A DNA stretch of 64,000 nucleotides from Orthonyx spaldingii. Its lineage: Eukaryota; Chordata; Aves; Passeriformes; Orthonychidae. A program made the position numbers and the translations under genes. The stretch spans positions 1,007,586 to 1,071,585 of the forward strand of contig VZTJ01000638.1 in assembly GCA_013397795.1 (NCBI GenBank). Reading direction: 5' to 3'. The notes beneath the pieces were generated by a model that worked only from the letters and a program-made list of their open reading frames with translations, was not told the DNA's origin and made no database searches. Shown one piece after another: positions 25,577 to 36,730 of this stretch (positions are counted from its first letter, which is position 1; each line of letters begins with the position of its first letter).

Positions 25577-26547
25577 TTAAGTTAAACAATATCACTCCCT
25601 GCATCAAAGGTGAGAAGTTTCCTGCAAATTAAAAGGCATGATATGCAAGAGAGTTGCTTCATCTTGTTTCAGTTAATAACATGAATATACTACACTTATG
25701 AAAACATAGCCTTTTATTGATTTAATCTTCCAGCAGACCATTTTTTATGTTGCAGCTAAAACTGTTTGCTAGAAAGGACTGTTCCTCATCACTATCCCGA
25801 ATCTGGCTTGAAGAATAACATATTCACTCACATCTTCCTTAGGCCAGTGAAAAGGAGAATAACTTAATCATTTTCTTTCCAGTAACTCAGGCATTTCCCC
25901 CTCTCTGAACCTTTGTCTTATAACAGCAGAACCATAGGTCATCATTATTTTTCTTTCAGTCTTTTCTAGGTATAACACTGGCTCTATCCCCTTTGACAAC
26001 ACCTTCTTTTCCTCCTCTTTCTCTCTTTTATTACTTCATAACTAACTGTCTGGTCTAGACACAAAATCCTAGGAGATACATATTGTTTATTTACTCTGTA
26101 GAATTTTTTCTCTCAGCTCTTGTGATAAATCCTATCCAAGTAAATAAAAATTAATCTGTAAAATGGTTGTTTCAAAATAATGTAGTTGGAGTTCTCTCTA
26201 GGGTGAATAGCAGCAGAAACTTGTGAGATAGTACAATCAAAAAAGGTTACTGAAAGACCATCCTTGAATGTTTGTTCCAGGGCTCTTTGAAGGACTTACA
26301 AAACTTGCTGTTAGTCCATCTGACCCTAGGTGACAAGCAGGCAGTGCACTACTGAATTTATTTGAAGAATAGTTGGAAATTTCTCAGAACTGGGACAACA
26401 ACGGACAGTTGCTGGCAGAGGCATTTTAAACCTCATCCTTTTGAAGTCCAAGGCATAATTCCCATTGGCCAAAATGTTATCCATACTATACAGTCAGGCC
26501 ATAGGTAAAATACCATACTCCCTACAACATCACTTCATACAAGGGTC

Positions 26548-26609
26548 TTTTGGGTTTGTGTTTGGTTGGGGTTTTTGTTTGATTGTGTTTGTTTGTTTTT
26601 TTTTTTTTA
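26548..26609. repeat. T/G-only low-complexity patch
   Basis: Runs of TTTG, TTGG and a 12- to 13-base T-run on the + strand, of the same class as the patches near 24062 and 46220. Confidence 0.65.
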
Positions 26610-26889
26610 ATAAGTCTTTGCAGCCAAACAATAAAGGCCGTGTTTTACATTTACAGGATTAAGTAAATTCTTCACTCACAAACTTACAGTTTAAGGGGCA
26701 GAAGGGAATAACATACTATCATCTAATCTGATACATGCCAGAGACATTTATGCAGCTGTTTCAGTAATGAGTCAAATAACTTGTGTGTGCTTAAAATAAT
26801 GTATCATCCAGTAAGGCATCTGATCTTGATCTGAGGATTTAAAAAATGTGCCAAAGCCAGCCTATTTTTGTGCTCCATTCTTAGATTTG

Positions 26890-26938
26890 TTAAAAAAAAA
26901 CAAAAACAAAAAACCAGCAAAAACTAAAAAACCAAACA
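26890..26938. repeat. A/C-rich low-complexity patch
   Basis: AAAAAC and ACCAA units on the + strand with very few G or T. It lies about 300 bp from the T/G patch at 26548-26609 and in the opposite sense, so the two could pair as a long imperfect inverted pair. Confidence 0.65.
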
Positions 26939-27087
26939 AGTCTCATTTCTTGTCTGCATTTGTCTGTGTCTAGCTTAATGTTAGGATTAGTTGGCTTGTT
27001 TTTCTCTGCCATACTAAAGATCCCATAAGCCAATTCTCCTGAGGTGTTTACAAATAAATTAGTCACCTCTTGGTCCCCTCCTTGATA

Positions 27088-27129
27088 AGGTGAGGAGACT
27101 GATGTATCAATAGCTCAGTCTCCTCACCT
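27088..27129. repeat. Perfect 15-bp hairpin with 12-nt loop
   Basis: AGGTGAGGAGACTGA at 27088-27102 is matched without mismatch by TCAGTCTCCTCACCT at 27115-27129. The stem is about half G+C and would be stable as RNA or as an extruded cruciform. No U-run follows and bacterial-style termination does not apply here. Outside the 15 bp, pairing is poor, so a full-length miRNA precursor is unlikely. Confidence 0.7.
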
Positions 27130-28499
27130 CTGTGAGAGCTGCCCTCTGTCACGTTCTCTTCTCAGTCCAGTTTTCACCCCATGGCTGGGTACAGAAACAG
27201 TTGAGCAACACGGAGTCCCTGTGCTTTGCTGATGCTATCTTTGGTGCCTATGCTTTCCCCAGCTGCGACTAAGCCTCCTGTCTTACCCGTAAGATGTGCT
27301 TTCTGGAGCTGTTTAATTTTGGCTCATGTTCACAGCTTTTTGGGGGGAATTCCGTCATATAACTGAGCCCAGCGATCTCTGTATGTTCCCATTTCCTTAT
27401 GCGAACAATCTGCAACGTTTCTTAGAGAAGGATTCTACATAGCAGTAAGTTCTGGAAAGCACTTTCATCCAGCTATAAATTTGAAGAGTTTTTTTTCTTT
27501 TTTTGAAACCCCAAACTTTGAAAACAGCTGTTGTCTCCATCTGAAAGAACACAGCATAAACAAGCCATCTATGAAACCACATAAGTGTGGGAAGTTGAAT
27601 AATGTTTCCAGACATAAAGAAACAGACATTTGGACTGGGCTTGGTGTGAAATTCTTTGAGAGATGAGAAGCTTGTTTGTTTTGTGCAGACCAAAATCAGT
27701 TCAAAAATACTGCCATGAGCTTATCCAGTGTAAGAGGGCACTCCCACAGTAGCCTTCCTCTGTATTGCAACTGAAGACTACTTGGGGCTGATCTTGGATT
27801 CTGTTGCATTTGGAGGACTATCACATGCTTTAACCTATCAAGATCTCTCAAACTCTCTCCCCTTTGCAAGTCCTATTCTGCAATCTCCTTCTTATGTGAG
27901 TCGCCTCACAGGAATTCCTGAACAAGTTTTGGTCTTCAGTTTTACCAATAAGTGATGCTCTTTGTGATCCCCTGTGGAGCTGTGAAGCTCAGGGTAGGTA
28001 TTTGCTAGAGAAATACAGGAGCAAAGGATATTGGGAAGAGGGCCAGGCAACTCAGATGTGATGCATTTGTTATTATGGGGCTGTAGGAAAAGCCCTTTTT
28101 CCTTTACCCATCCCAATTTTCTTTTTCATTAGCCTCCTGACGCTAACCTCTGAATAACTTCTAAAGTAAACCACCCATAAATATTGCATGAGTCTCCAAT
28201 ACTAAAAGCTGATAAAGTTTATAGCACTTATAAAATAAATAGAAGGAAATGCTTTTCAGTTTCCTATTTATAGGTCTCAAGAGAGATCTCAGGTATGATT
28301 TATCACTTCAATTTTAACTGTATTAGTCTCCCCCTATCACATACACACAACTCTTTTCCTTGGTCATTCTTTTTTTCTCACACACAGCTGCTTCCTCTTT
28401 TCCCTGTAGACGTGCTCACACCCACACAGCCATTTGCCCTCCACATCCTTTGCTAACAGGCAGGAGACTGTGCTCTTTTAGAGAGTGTTGAGTGCCATC

Positions 28500-29220
28500 A
28501 GTTTTCACCAGAGTCAGCAGGCGCTGAGGGCTCTCAGCATTTAGTGAGGGGCTCTCAACCACACATAATTCAAAGGAAAAAACTACTTTTTCAAGTGAAC
28601 ATGGCACGCGGCCAAAGAAGGATTAAAAAAGAGGGAGGCAACATTTTGGACGTGGGTGGATCATTAAAGCACAGAGAGTATCGTTAACATAGGGTATGTT
28701 TCTTTTTAGGGCATTCCTATGTGCTTTCCAAGTGTTAATGTCTCTAAGCATGCAGTATTCATCCTCAATTGCCAGTACATTGCATTTGGGCAGATAAATG
28801 GACTGTGGCTAATAATACCCTTTTTCTTGGAGGAAATGAACATCACTCCTTCTGTTTTATAAAAGTGAAGGCACACTTCTGGCCATGTGTCGCGTGTCTG
28901 AATTAGCATTTTATTTTGGTGCAAAGGTGCACTTCTGAAGTAAATATCCTGGTTGCCCCCATTTAGTTTATTTTCCCATTTAAATGGAAACTCTTGTTCC
29001 AGAAATATACCTGCTAACAGGCATTCAACCCAGCTAAACCAAATTAAACTCTCCAAAACACATAAATGTGGACATCAGATTGTCAGTGCCAGCTGTTTTG
29101 CTTTAGAGTTCCATTCCTATTACATTGCAGCATTAGCTAATGTGTCAAGCCACATCACTACCACAGCATTTGGCACCACTGCATCCTAACTGCATTTTCC
29201 TGTCCTGGTTCTACATTAAA
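28500..29220. promoter_or_regulatory. Candidate conserved non-coding block
   Basis: AT-rich DNA with dense homeodomain- and octamer-like words (GAATTAGCATTTTA near 28901, GCTAATAATACC near 28807, CATTAGCTAATG near 29129). It also has isolated CpGs (GGCACGCGGCC near 28602, TGTCGCGTG near 28888). There is no repeat or coding signature. The call rests on texture alone; alignment is needed to show conservation. Confidence 0.27.
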
Positions 29221-32200
29221 AATCAACCAAACAAAAATGCCTTTCATGACTGTAATTGAAATAAATACATTTATGTTTGAAATTCCCACAGACTTCACTT
29301 CCAGGGTTTTTCTTCCCAAAACCTTCAATTGATACTGGAACATGAAGAACAGTGAAAATGGGACCACAAAAACCAGAAGTCCTCAAAATTGAAGTCTAAT
29401 TTGCTCCAAGCAAATAAAGGAATTAAAACTGCTGCTTCTGATACTGCTTATGTTAAGCTGCCCATCTCCTCCCACAAGAGGGAAACTGAAGTTCAGATGA
29501 CATGAACATGCTTGCTAGAGGGACCCTTGTTGAATGGATAGGTGAGGGGATATGGATAATGGAAGAAAGGGTCAACACAGGAGAAGAAGGAAATGACAGC
29601 TGAAAATATCTGCATGCAGTGAAAGGAAAATACTTTAAAAGCTACTACTTCTCTTACTAAAAAAACAAAAAAACCCAAACTCAAGAAGGGCGAAGAGTAC
29701 TCTGCAGACATACAGAATTCCTCTTCCTGGGTATCAGGAAGTGGCATTTCTGTTTGAGATTTGCAAAGCTCTTCTTACAGTTTCTTCATATATGCTCTGA
29801 TATCAGTCTCTGCACATGAAAGGCCACTGAGAAAATGTTACTCTCAGTGAATTATGCTCAACTGTTTGGCTGAGGCTGTGCCTCGCTGATCCTCCCTGTT
29901 ACAAAATACTGCCTTGTCAGGACTGCCATTCTTGAGAGCCTGTCCCCTTCCTCTCCAGCTGCCATTGCTCTGGCTAAGGCTTTGCTGTTCTTGATGCATG
30001 ATCTCTCACCTCTACCACATCTGATCAAACCATCGCCCTTTTGTTACTCAGCCTGTTAGGCAGCACAAATAAACCTTTCACCACTTACTGCTTTATACCC
30101 CAAAGACCATGCTGTTGTCTCATATTGACAGCAACTGCAGCTGCACTTTCTACCTGCTCAGGACAAAGGAAACTAGCCAATTAGTATCAACTCTATTCCT
30201 TTCCAGTTCAAAGCTTACTCAGTCTCTGTGGTCGCAGAGAACCGCTTCTGGACACAAAAAGTAGTATTCTGGTTTAGATCATCATTTATTGTACCCGACA
30301 AAATTGACCTGCTGGATAATATTGGGATATATTCATTACCTTCTGGAAATATTTAAAATGTAAGAAGAGGACTGTGACTTCAAATGACTTATAATTCCAC
30401 CATTCAAGCCCCCTGTTGTCATCTTGAGACCATCAAGCACAAGGCTCGTTTCAGCTGAGTTCAGCCATCTAAAACATATGTAAGTGTGAAGTCAGAGTCC
30501 CTCTACAATCGGTGGGGAGACACAAGTGGCGACATGTGGTGTTGCTTCCATCTATTAGAGACACCTTTTAGAATGAGATGGATGCTGCCTAGGTTAGGAA
30601 ACCCATTTGTCCATGTGGCCTGTATTGTTAATAAAATGAGAAGACTCCTCCAGAGGGGTGATTCAAAGACAGATTTTGCTGCTTTGTGATGCAGGAAGAG
30701 GCTGGAGAATGCACAGAGAAGGCCAGTCCATAGTCACAAGTCTGACACACAGCTACCTCTCCATGCAAATGCTTCTCTTTCTAAAAAGTACCATTAGAAA
30801 TCAGAAGGGTGGTGTCTTTTGGTTGACGTCCAGCCCCTGAAAAACAAATTATTGAGGATTTTCATAGCAATAAAGGAATTCCTGAGCTTCTTATACAGTA
30901 GCTGCCCAGCAATTCTTTCTTCTCAACCTTCCTGACCATGGCTCACTCCCTGTCTTTGCAAGGCCTTTGTGCAGTGCATTTCTCCTTTGGCAGCAAAGAG
31001 GTTAATGAACAAGCTACCCAACACAGTCTGCTTAGGATAACAACAGACTCAGGTGCTGAACCGCCTGGCAGATACTGCAAGGCCAAGTGCCAGTGAATAT
31101 AGGAGCAAAGCAGAAGATGTGCCTGGTCACTGAGGGAATGAACAAGGCCTGGAGATGGGTGGGGGAAGCAGCCTGACAGACAGCCATCAAAAACCAGGTG
31201 GATTTATTAGCCTGCCAAGAAGCAGCTTGGTGAAAGCAATATGTAAAACGTAAATGTCAGTGAGCGGCATGAGCTATGGAGCTCTGTGAATAGCCTCTAA
31301 AGACCAAGCCTGATGTGCCAAAGAGCTTTTTTTTTATTTGCAGAGATTGGTTCTCTCACCTGTCACTGAGTGGGGAGGACGGACTGAGCTTTCCAAGTCC
31401 AGAAAATGACATGGTTCCTATCAAACCATTTTATTCTGTGCATTGTTAGGGTAAATTGTGCCTCGTAATGAGTGTACCACTGGTCACAGAGAACTGCAAG
31501 CACTACAGAAGAGCCCAGTCAAGGTCCTTTCGTCCTGCAGAGAAGATTGATAAGGATCACAAGCAGATTTTTTTCTTCCTGAAGCCTGAAAAACTGGGAA
31601 CAAGATACCAAGCACTAATGTGGGGCTTAAATCCTCCCTGGTTCCTCTCCTGGAAGAATGGGTTTTTGCAAGCTCAGTAATCCTCCTTTATCACGCTTGG
31701 GACATTCTCTTGCTCTGACAAACAGATAGGAACAGCAAGCCATTGAGCCCTGTATTTTCCTTACTGTGCCTCAGCACAGGACTGGCAGAAAAGAAATATC
31801 AGCATGGAGACTGCTCCATGCTCCATTCAGCCGTGAGCCTCTCCACTGAGATTGCCAGTGAGAGTGAATGCAACGAGCTCCAAGGAGCTGTGGTTTCAGT
31901 GGTATGGGCACCTGTCCACTAGGAAGTGCGCTGAAACCTCCGACGCATTTCACAGGTTCCACCAGAGACCCATCAAACACTAATAACATTCAATCACTGC
32001 TAACCATAGCTGATTTTGGACCAAATGCTTGGAAGTGAAATACTACCTATCCCACCACCCGCCCCTGCCATAAGTCAATTATACATTGCAGTATCTGAAA
32101 CCAATAAAAAAGAGCTTTTTACTATATGTCATGGCTTTCTTTGGAAGGTTTTGCAACCACAGTTGAGTTTAGAAACTTCAACCATAGCTTATTTTATTTT

Positions 32201-33159
32201 CTTTAATAACTTTATACATATATGTCTTACCAACCCTTTTATCCACATGATGTTGCTAATTTTTTTTTTTAATTGTGAAGAATATTTTGTTTCCTTGTTT
32301 CAGTTTGGCAATGAACTATATAATCTTGTTCCTTATTTAGGTGCATTTGCTCAGACAGCTTTCGTACTGCCCACAATTAGAATCCACTCTAATTCAAACA
32401 CTATCACTTAACACATTCCAACCCACTCAATACAGTGCAGTGGCAGAGACGTTGAGGCATCTGTTGAGAGGACCTAATGCCAGAGCCTGAGCCGTGGTTT
32501 GGTCCCATGCAGGGACCTGCACCAGCTCCAGTGATGTCCAGTCACTTTGGTGGGCAGTCAAATGCCACCAGATGCTAAGGTAAACTATATCTCTTACATA
32601 TGACCTATGGGTCACCAGGGATTTGTAGTGATGTGGCCTAATCCAAAGTTAGTTTTGCATGGGGAAAACCTGCTGCTGGGTTCAGCTGGCTTTGAAAGAG
32701 GCCCTTAGATGAACAAGGCAGATCTTGACTGGAGCTTAGGTGGCTCTGTGTAGTGAATAACTTTATAACTCTGATGTTTCCCAGAGAGAGAACATCTGTC
32801 AGCACTCCATTAACTCCAGGAAGAAGGAAATTTTCAAGACAAAGACAAAAACTGTTGTTTTAGTTTCAGCTGCATTTATCAAATAAGGTATATCTACAGT
32901 TTGAATGCTGCAGTGGAAAAGAGCAACAGTCCTTAAAAGTGAAAGAAAGCAAAAATAAGAGTGGCAAATTTTTTATTAAAAGAGGAAAGGGATGAAGCGT
33001 GAGGTGATAATAAAGTACAAAAATCATGTGAAAGTACACTAAATAAAAAGACAGATATTCTACCTCTGTCCTAGAGAGGTTAAAAACAAAAACACAGACA
33101 AAATCAAGGGAAGCCTTTCAGTGATTATAAGAAAACACAGACCTTGAGGGAGAGGGAAT
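29221..33159. other. Unique non-coding DNA
   Basis: No gene, mobile element or notable composition feature was recognised beyond a small A/C patch near 29657-29680 and T-runs near 31327 and 32262. Open frames up to about 130 codons carry no domain. Confidence 0.6.
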
Positions 33160-33332
33160 TGTTTCTCTGTGGCAAGATAAGGACAAATTCCCACCCCAGG
33201 CTCTTCAGTCCTTCCTTTTTCTTGACCCTCTCTCCTCCCTTCCCCCTTCACCTTCCCCTTCACCAGCCTCGGCCTGCCATCCCTCTGCTGCTGCTCTCCC
33301 CTCATCCTTTGCTGTCTTTTTGACTTTTCGCA

Positions 33333-33345
33333 GTTCCCTAGCAAC
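33333..33345. promoter_or_regulatory. RFX X-box-like site
   Basis: GTTCCCTAGCAAC resembles the RFX-family X-box (two inverted half-sites, GTTGCC and GGCAAC, with a short spacer), here with a one-base spacer and a mismatch in the left half. It sits in a locally GC-richer stretch (33180-33480). A single short motif is weak evidence of function. Confidence 0.2.
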
Positions 33346-33509
33346 AGCTGTTTGCAGCTGACAGGAAGAGCTGTGGACATTTTGCAGGCATAGCGACAGG
33401 CAGGGCTCGGCCTCGGCTCACGGGTGATGGCTGACCCCAGGACCAGAGGACACGGAGCAGCTCCAGGGCAACAATTTCTGCACCAATCTCCTGAAACAGG
33501 GGGCATCAC

Positions 33510-34699
33510 TTAATTCTTAAGCTTAAATTGTTTTTCTTACTGGTTAACAAAAGGTTACTCATTCTGCTTGATTGGAAACACTTATTTGCCCTTGCCAAAC
33601 ACTGAGCCTCGCCCAACGGAAAAGCCTGTCAGACATCATCAGTGTGGCAGTCCTATGGTAGGGACAGATGTATTCAAATATGGCAGAGGCATCCTCATTC
33701 CTCTCATTAAAAACAACAGCTCTGATTTTCATGTGCTGGATGCTGCCCTGACCACCCTGCTGCCCAGCCCACCTCGCTTCTGGAGGCTCTTAGCTCTGGA
33801 GCAGCACTGGAAAATGTGTGCTCACAGCTCAACGCTGAATGCATTAGCCAGAGTCACCACAGGCTGCATGTGGGGACAGCTACGGACCTGGACACGTGTC
33901 CCCTTCCAACTGCTTTGCTTCTGTGACAGCAAGGCTCTGTCACGGGGGAGGATGGGCAGCTGAGGGCAGCAGCATCACTGCAGTAGTTACTGGAGCTCAG
34001 CTGAAAGAGTGCTAACCTATCATTATTATTGATGATGTTGTTGCTATTATTATTGCTATTGTTATTGTAATCGCCTTTTAATTTGCCCCAAAGAAATCAA
34101 ACTTGTGCTAGTTTATATAGAAGCCATTCCCTCATCACTCACAACCATCTCCTGTCAGAAGTGCTGGGGTTACTCTGGAAAGTATGATGCAAGTTTTTAA
34201 ACTACTTGATAGGGGCTTTTGAAAACTGGACCCTAAGTCGTTACACTGCAATAATTTACTTACTCTGGAATGGACTAATACACCAGCTAAATTTGTAAGG
34301 TGGGCACACACTTACATCAACTTATAATGCCAAGTGATCAAGGCATCTGAAAGACCACACAGAGTAGCTATTTCAGTTTAAAACAGAAGAAGAAAAGAGA
34401 CAAGGTTTTCTCCATTACCCAACAAAACAAGTGGCAATGTTTTTTATCAGGCAGCCGCTGAGGTTTGAAGTGATAGTGCCTCGATCACAGGTTTTTTCCT
34501 CCTGTTTATTTGCAAGCTTCTTAACTATCATGTTGAATAAAGGTGCAGAACTGTCTTGCATGATGGAAATTATATGTCTGGCTGTTGTGAACCTGACCTC
34601 ATTCTCAGCCTTGTCTTTTTTCAGAGTGGTGTTTTCCTTCATAAAGGAAAACCAGGTGCCTTTTCTCTCCTAGCTGGAAGATGCCCAATCTGCACACTG
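33510..34699. other. Unique non-coding DNA with a degenerate ATT-type patch
   Basis: No gene was recognised. At about 34019-34072 there is a degenerate trinucleotide tract of ATT, GTT and GAT units. The rest is unremarkable. Confidence 0.6.
34019..34072. repeat. Degenerate ATT/GTT trinucleotide repeat
   Basis: Successive triplets of the form ATT, GTT and GCT on the + strand with interruptions every two to four units. This looks like an old, decaying microsatellite. Confidence 0.65.
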
Positions 34700-35320
34700 C
34701 CTTTGCTGCTCTCTCCATCGACAGCAATCACCATTTGCACTTGTACCCCCTTCTCCTTCCTCTGTCATTTCCACCTTCCTAGCTCTGCCCCTGTGCCTCC
34801 CTTTCTATGACAGCAATCTCTGCTGCCTGGACGTACTGTTTTGTAGATTGGGATAGGGTACAGATGGATGATAGATGGGACAGAGGAAGTATGTGTGGGC
34901 AGAAGGCTGCTCAGGTAGAGAGAATGGATTGTGGGGTTTAGGGAAGGTAGCAAATTAGAAATGGAGCCCACGTACTCCAGGGAGTAAGAAAGGAATAAAG
35001 GGCACTGGGGGAGAAGTGGCAAGAAAACTGGAGGAAAGGTGACAGACCCTATCACCTATCTGTCATTTCCCATAAATCTGAAAATCCTACTGCCAACCTC
35101 TCTTGTTCTCACACCTCCTGAAATCTACAGTCCTTTCCATCAGACTGATGACACCCAAAGTGACACTGATCCTTCTCACCCTCCCCCACTTTTCAGCCTT
35201 TGGAACTGCCTTCCTTGCCTTTTTCCACTGCTGCAGAAATTCACTTTTCTTACCCAAAATGTGCTGGCAGCAGGAAAATTCTCTGAGGCTGAAAAACCTT
35301 GAGATGCCGGGGGTGTGACC
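34700..35320. other. Alternating pyrimidine- and purine-rich blocks
   Basis: The + strand is pyrimidine-rich at about 34700-34830, switches to purine-rich at about 34850-35042, and returns to pyrimidine-rich at about 35045-35290. No gene or repeat family was recognised. The switches are abrupt. Overlapping minus-strand frames that mirror this bias are not convincing as genes. Confidence 0.4.
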
Positions 35321-35589
35321 TGATGCCTGGGAGTTTACCTCGCAGCTTTTTTTTTTTTTTACACCAGCCTCACAGGAACCACAGCTGAGACTTCTGCATT
35401 GGGGTGAAAATAATCCCATGTCCAGTGGTCACATATTTTTGCCTTTTGGCTTTTTATTTTCCTGGTCCCTGTTTTCCTGTATATCTGTGTTCTTTTTGTT
35501 CTTTCAGCATTTCCTTTTTTTTTTTTAAATCTTATCTCCAGTCCTAAGCTTGTCTCTCTGTCAATCATCCCGGCTTAGCAGCAAACTAG

Positions 35590-36730
35590 TTAGGTCTAAG
35601 TGCCCTCATTAGACTTGAAATGAGATTAGTTGTGGAGCACAGGAGTTTGCTCTCCTCAGGTAACGTTTTACGCTACGTGCTGTCTCAGGCAGAGAACGCT
35701 GCTTTATTTATACAAGCTCATATTTTATAGATTCTCTCCCAAATCAGAGGGAAAGCTACTTTTGTTTCCAAAGAAATTCTTATATTCTTAGAAGTTGAAT
35801 ATGCCATTTGGGCCACATAAATGTATGTTGGCCAGATGTTTAATATCCTTGTTTCAATGTGTTTTGCTGACAATAAAAGAATAATGAATGTTCCTGCAGG
35901 ACAGCTTGATGTAGATTAGGATACAACAAATGCATTTAGATTTTTGAGAGTGCAGAAACAGCAGAGATGAAAAAATGAATGAAATGTAAATTCTGTTCTT
36001 ATTTTTCCTCGGTGAACTTCATATTTTATCCATAGATTTGAGTACAATATGCATTATGAGTTGACCAGCAATATACTGTAAAAACAAGCCAAATATACAC
36101 CTCAAGCCCAGTCACAATGAATGCCACATAAATCACCCCATACAATGGGTCTATGGAATCTGCCCCTCCTAGCTATACTCAGTGGAAATCTTCAGCTGCC
36201 TTCCAGCAAGGCTGAATTTGGTGAGGTAAGTGACAATTTGGAGTGTTTATATGTTCCATCTATTGAAAAGATGAGCGTTAAAAAATCCTGACACTACAAG
36301 GGATCAAATTTTGCTGTAATTTATATATCTTAAAATTCTCCAGGAGTTACTGGGTGTGTGTTGGTGTACCTGAAAGCAGCATTAAGCCTACGATTTATGG
36401 AAGCAGTTTAGTGCAGCGATAAGCCTATCAGAGATTAACACACACACAGAGTTTCTGCATTTTGTAAACTGCCATCAATCCCCTGTACTGCCACCAAAGA
36501 AGATAATATCGTCTTGTCTGCAATAAAATACACTCTTTCTAAATCTGGTACCAGAGATATTTATTCCTTACACAGCTCAACCATATGAATAAAGAAGTCA
36601 GAATGACTAGATCAAGTCCAACACAAATCTGTTGGTATGCAGCGTATTTTATGTCATATGGCATTTTTCAAGTTACATGCTCGAATATGACATCAGACAA
36701 CACATTGGGAACTTGGAATATGTAATCCTG
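35590..36730. promoter_or_regulatory. Candidate cluster of conserved non-coding elements
   Basis: Long AT-rich stretch free of repeats, with many intact regulatory-type words. Examples are CTCATTAGACTTGAAATGAG near 35607, GGTAACGTTTTACGC near 35659, TTTATTTATACAAGCTC near 35703 and GCGATAAGCCTATCAGAG near 36416, with retained CpGs. There is no open frame of note. Texture resembles vertebrate developmental enhancers; conservation is not demonstrated here. Confidence 0.3.

Larger units (their letters stand above)
25577..28399. other. Unique non-coding DNA
   Basis: No gene was recognised. A T/G patch lies at about 26548-26609, an A/C patch at about 26890-26938 and a perfect hairpin at 27088-27129. 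The region 25620-26460 is A/T-rich without other structure. Confidence 0.6.

Noticed and set aside
33060..33509. 149-codon minus-strand frame
   Set aside because: Its basic, Gln/Arg/Glu-rich middle reflects local purine skew, and no domain or splice structure supports it.
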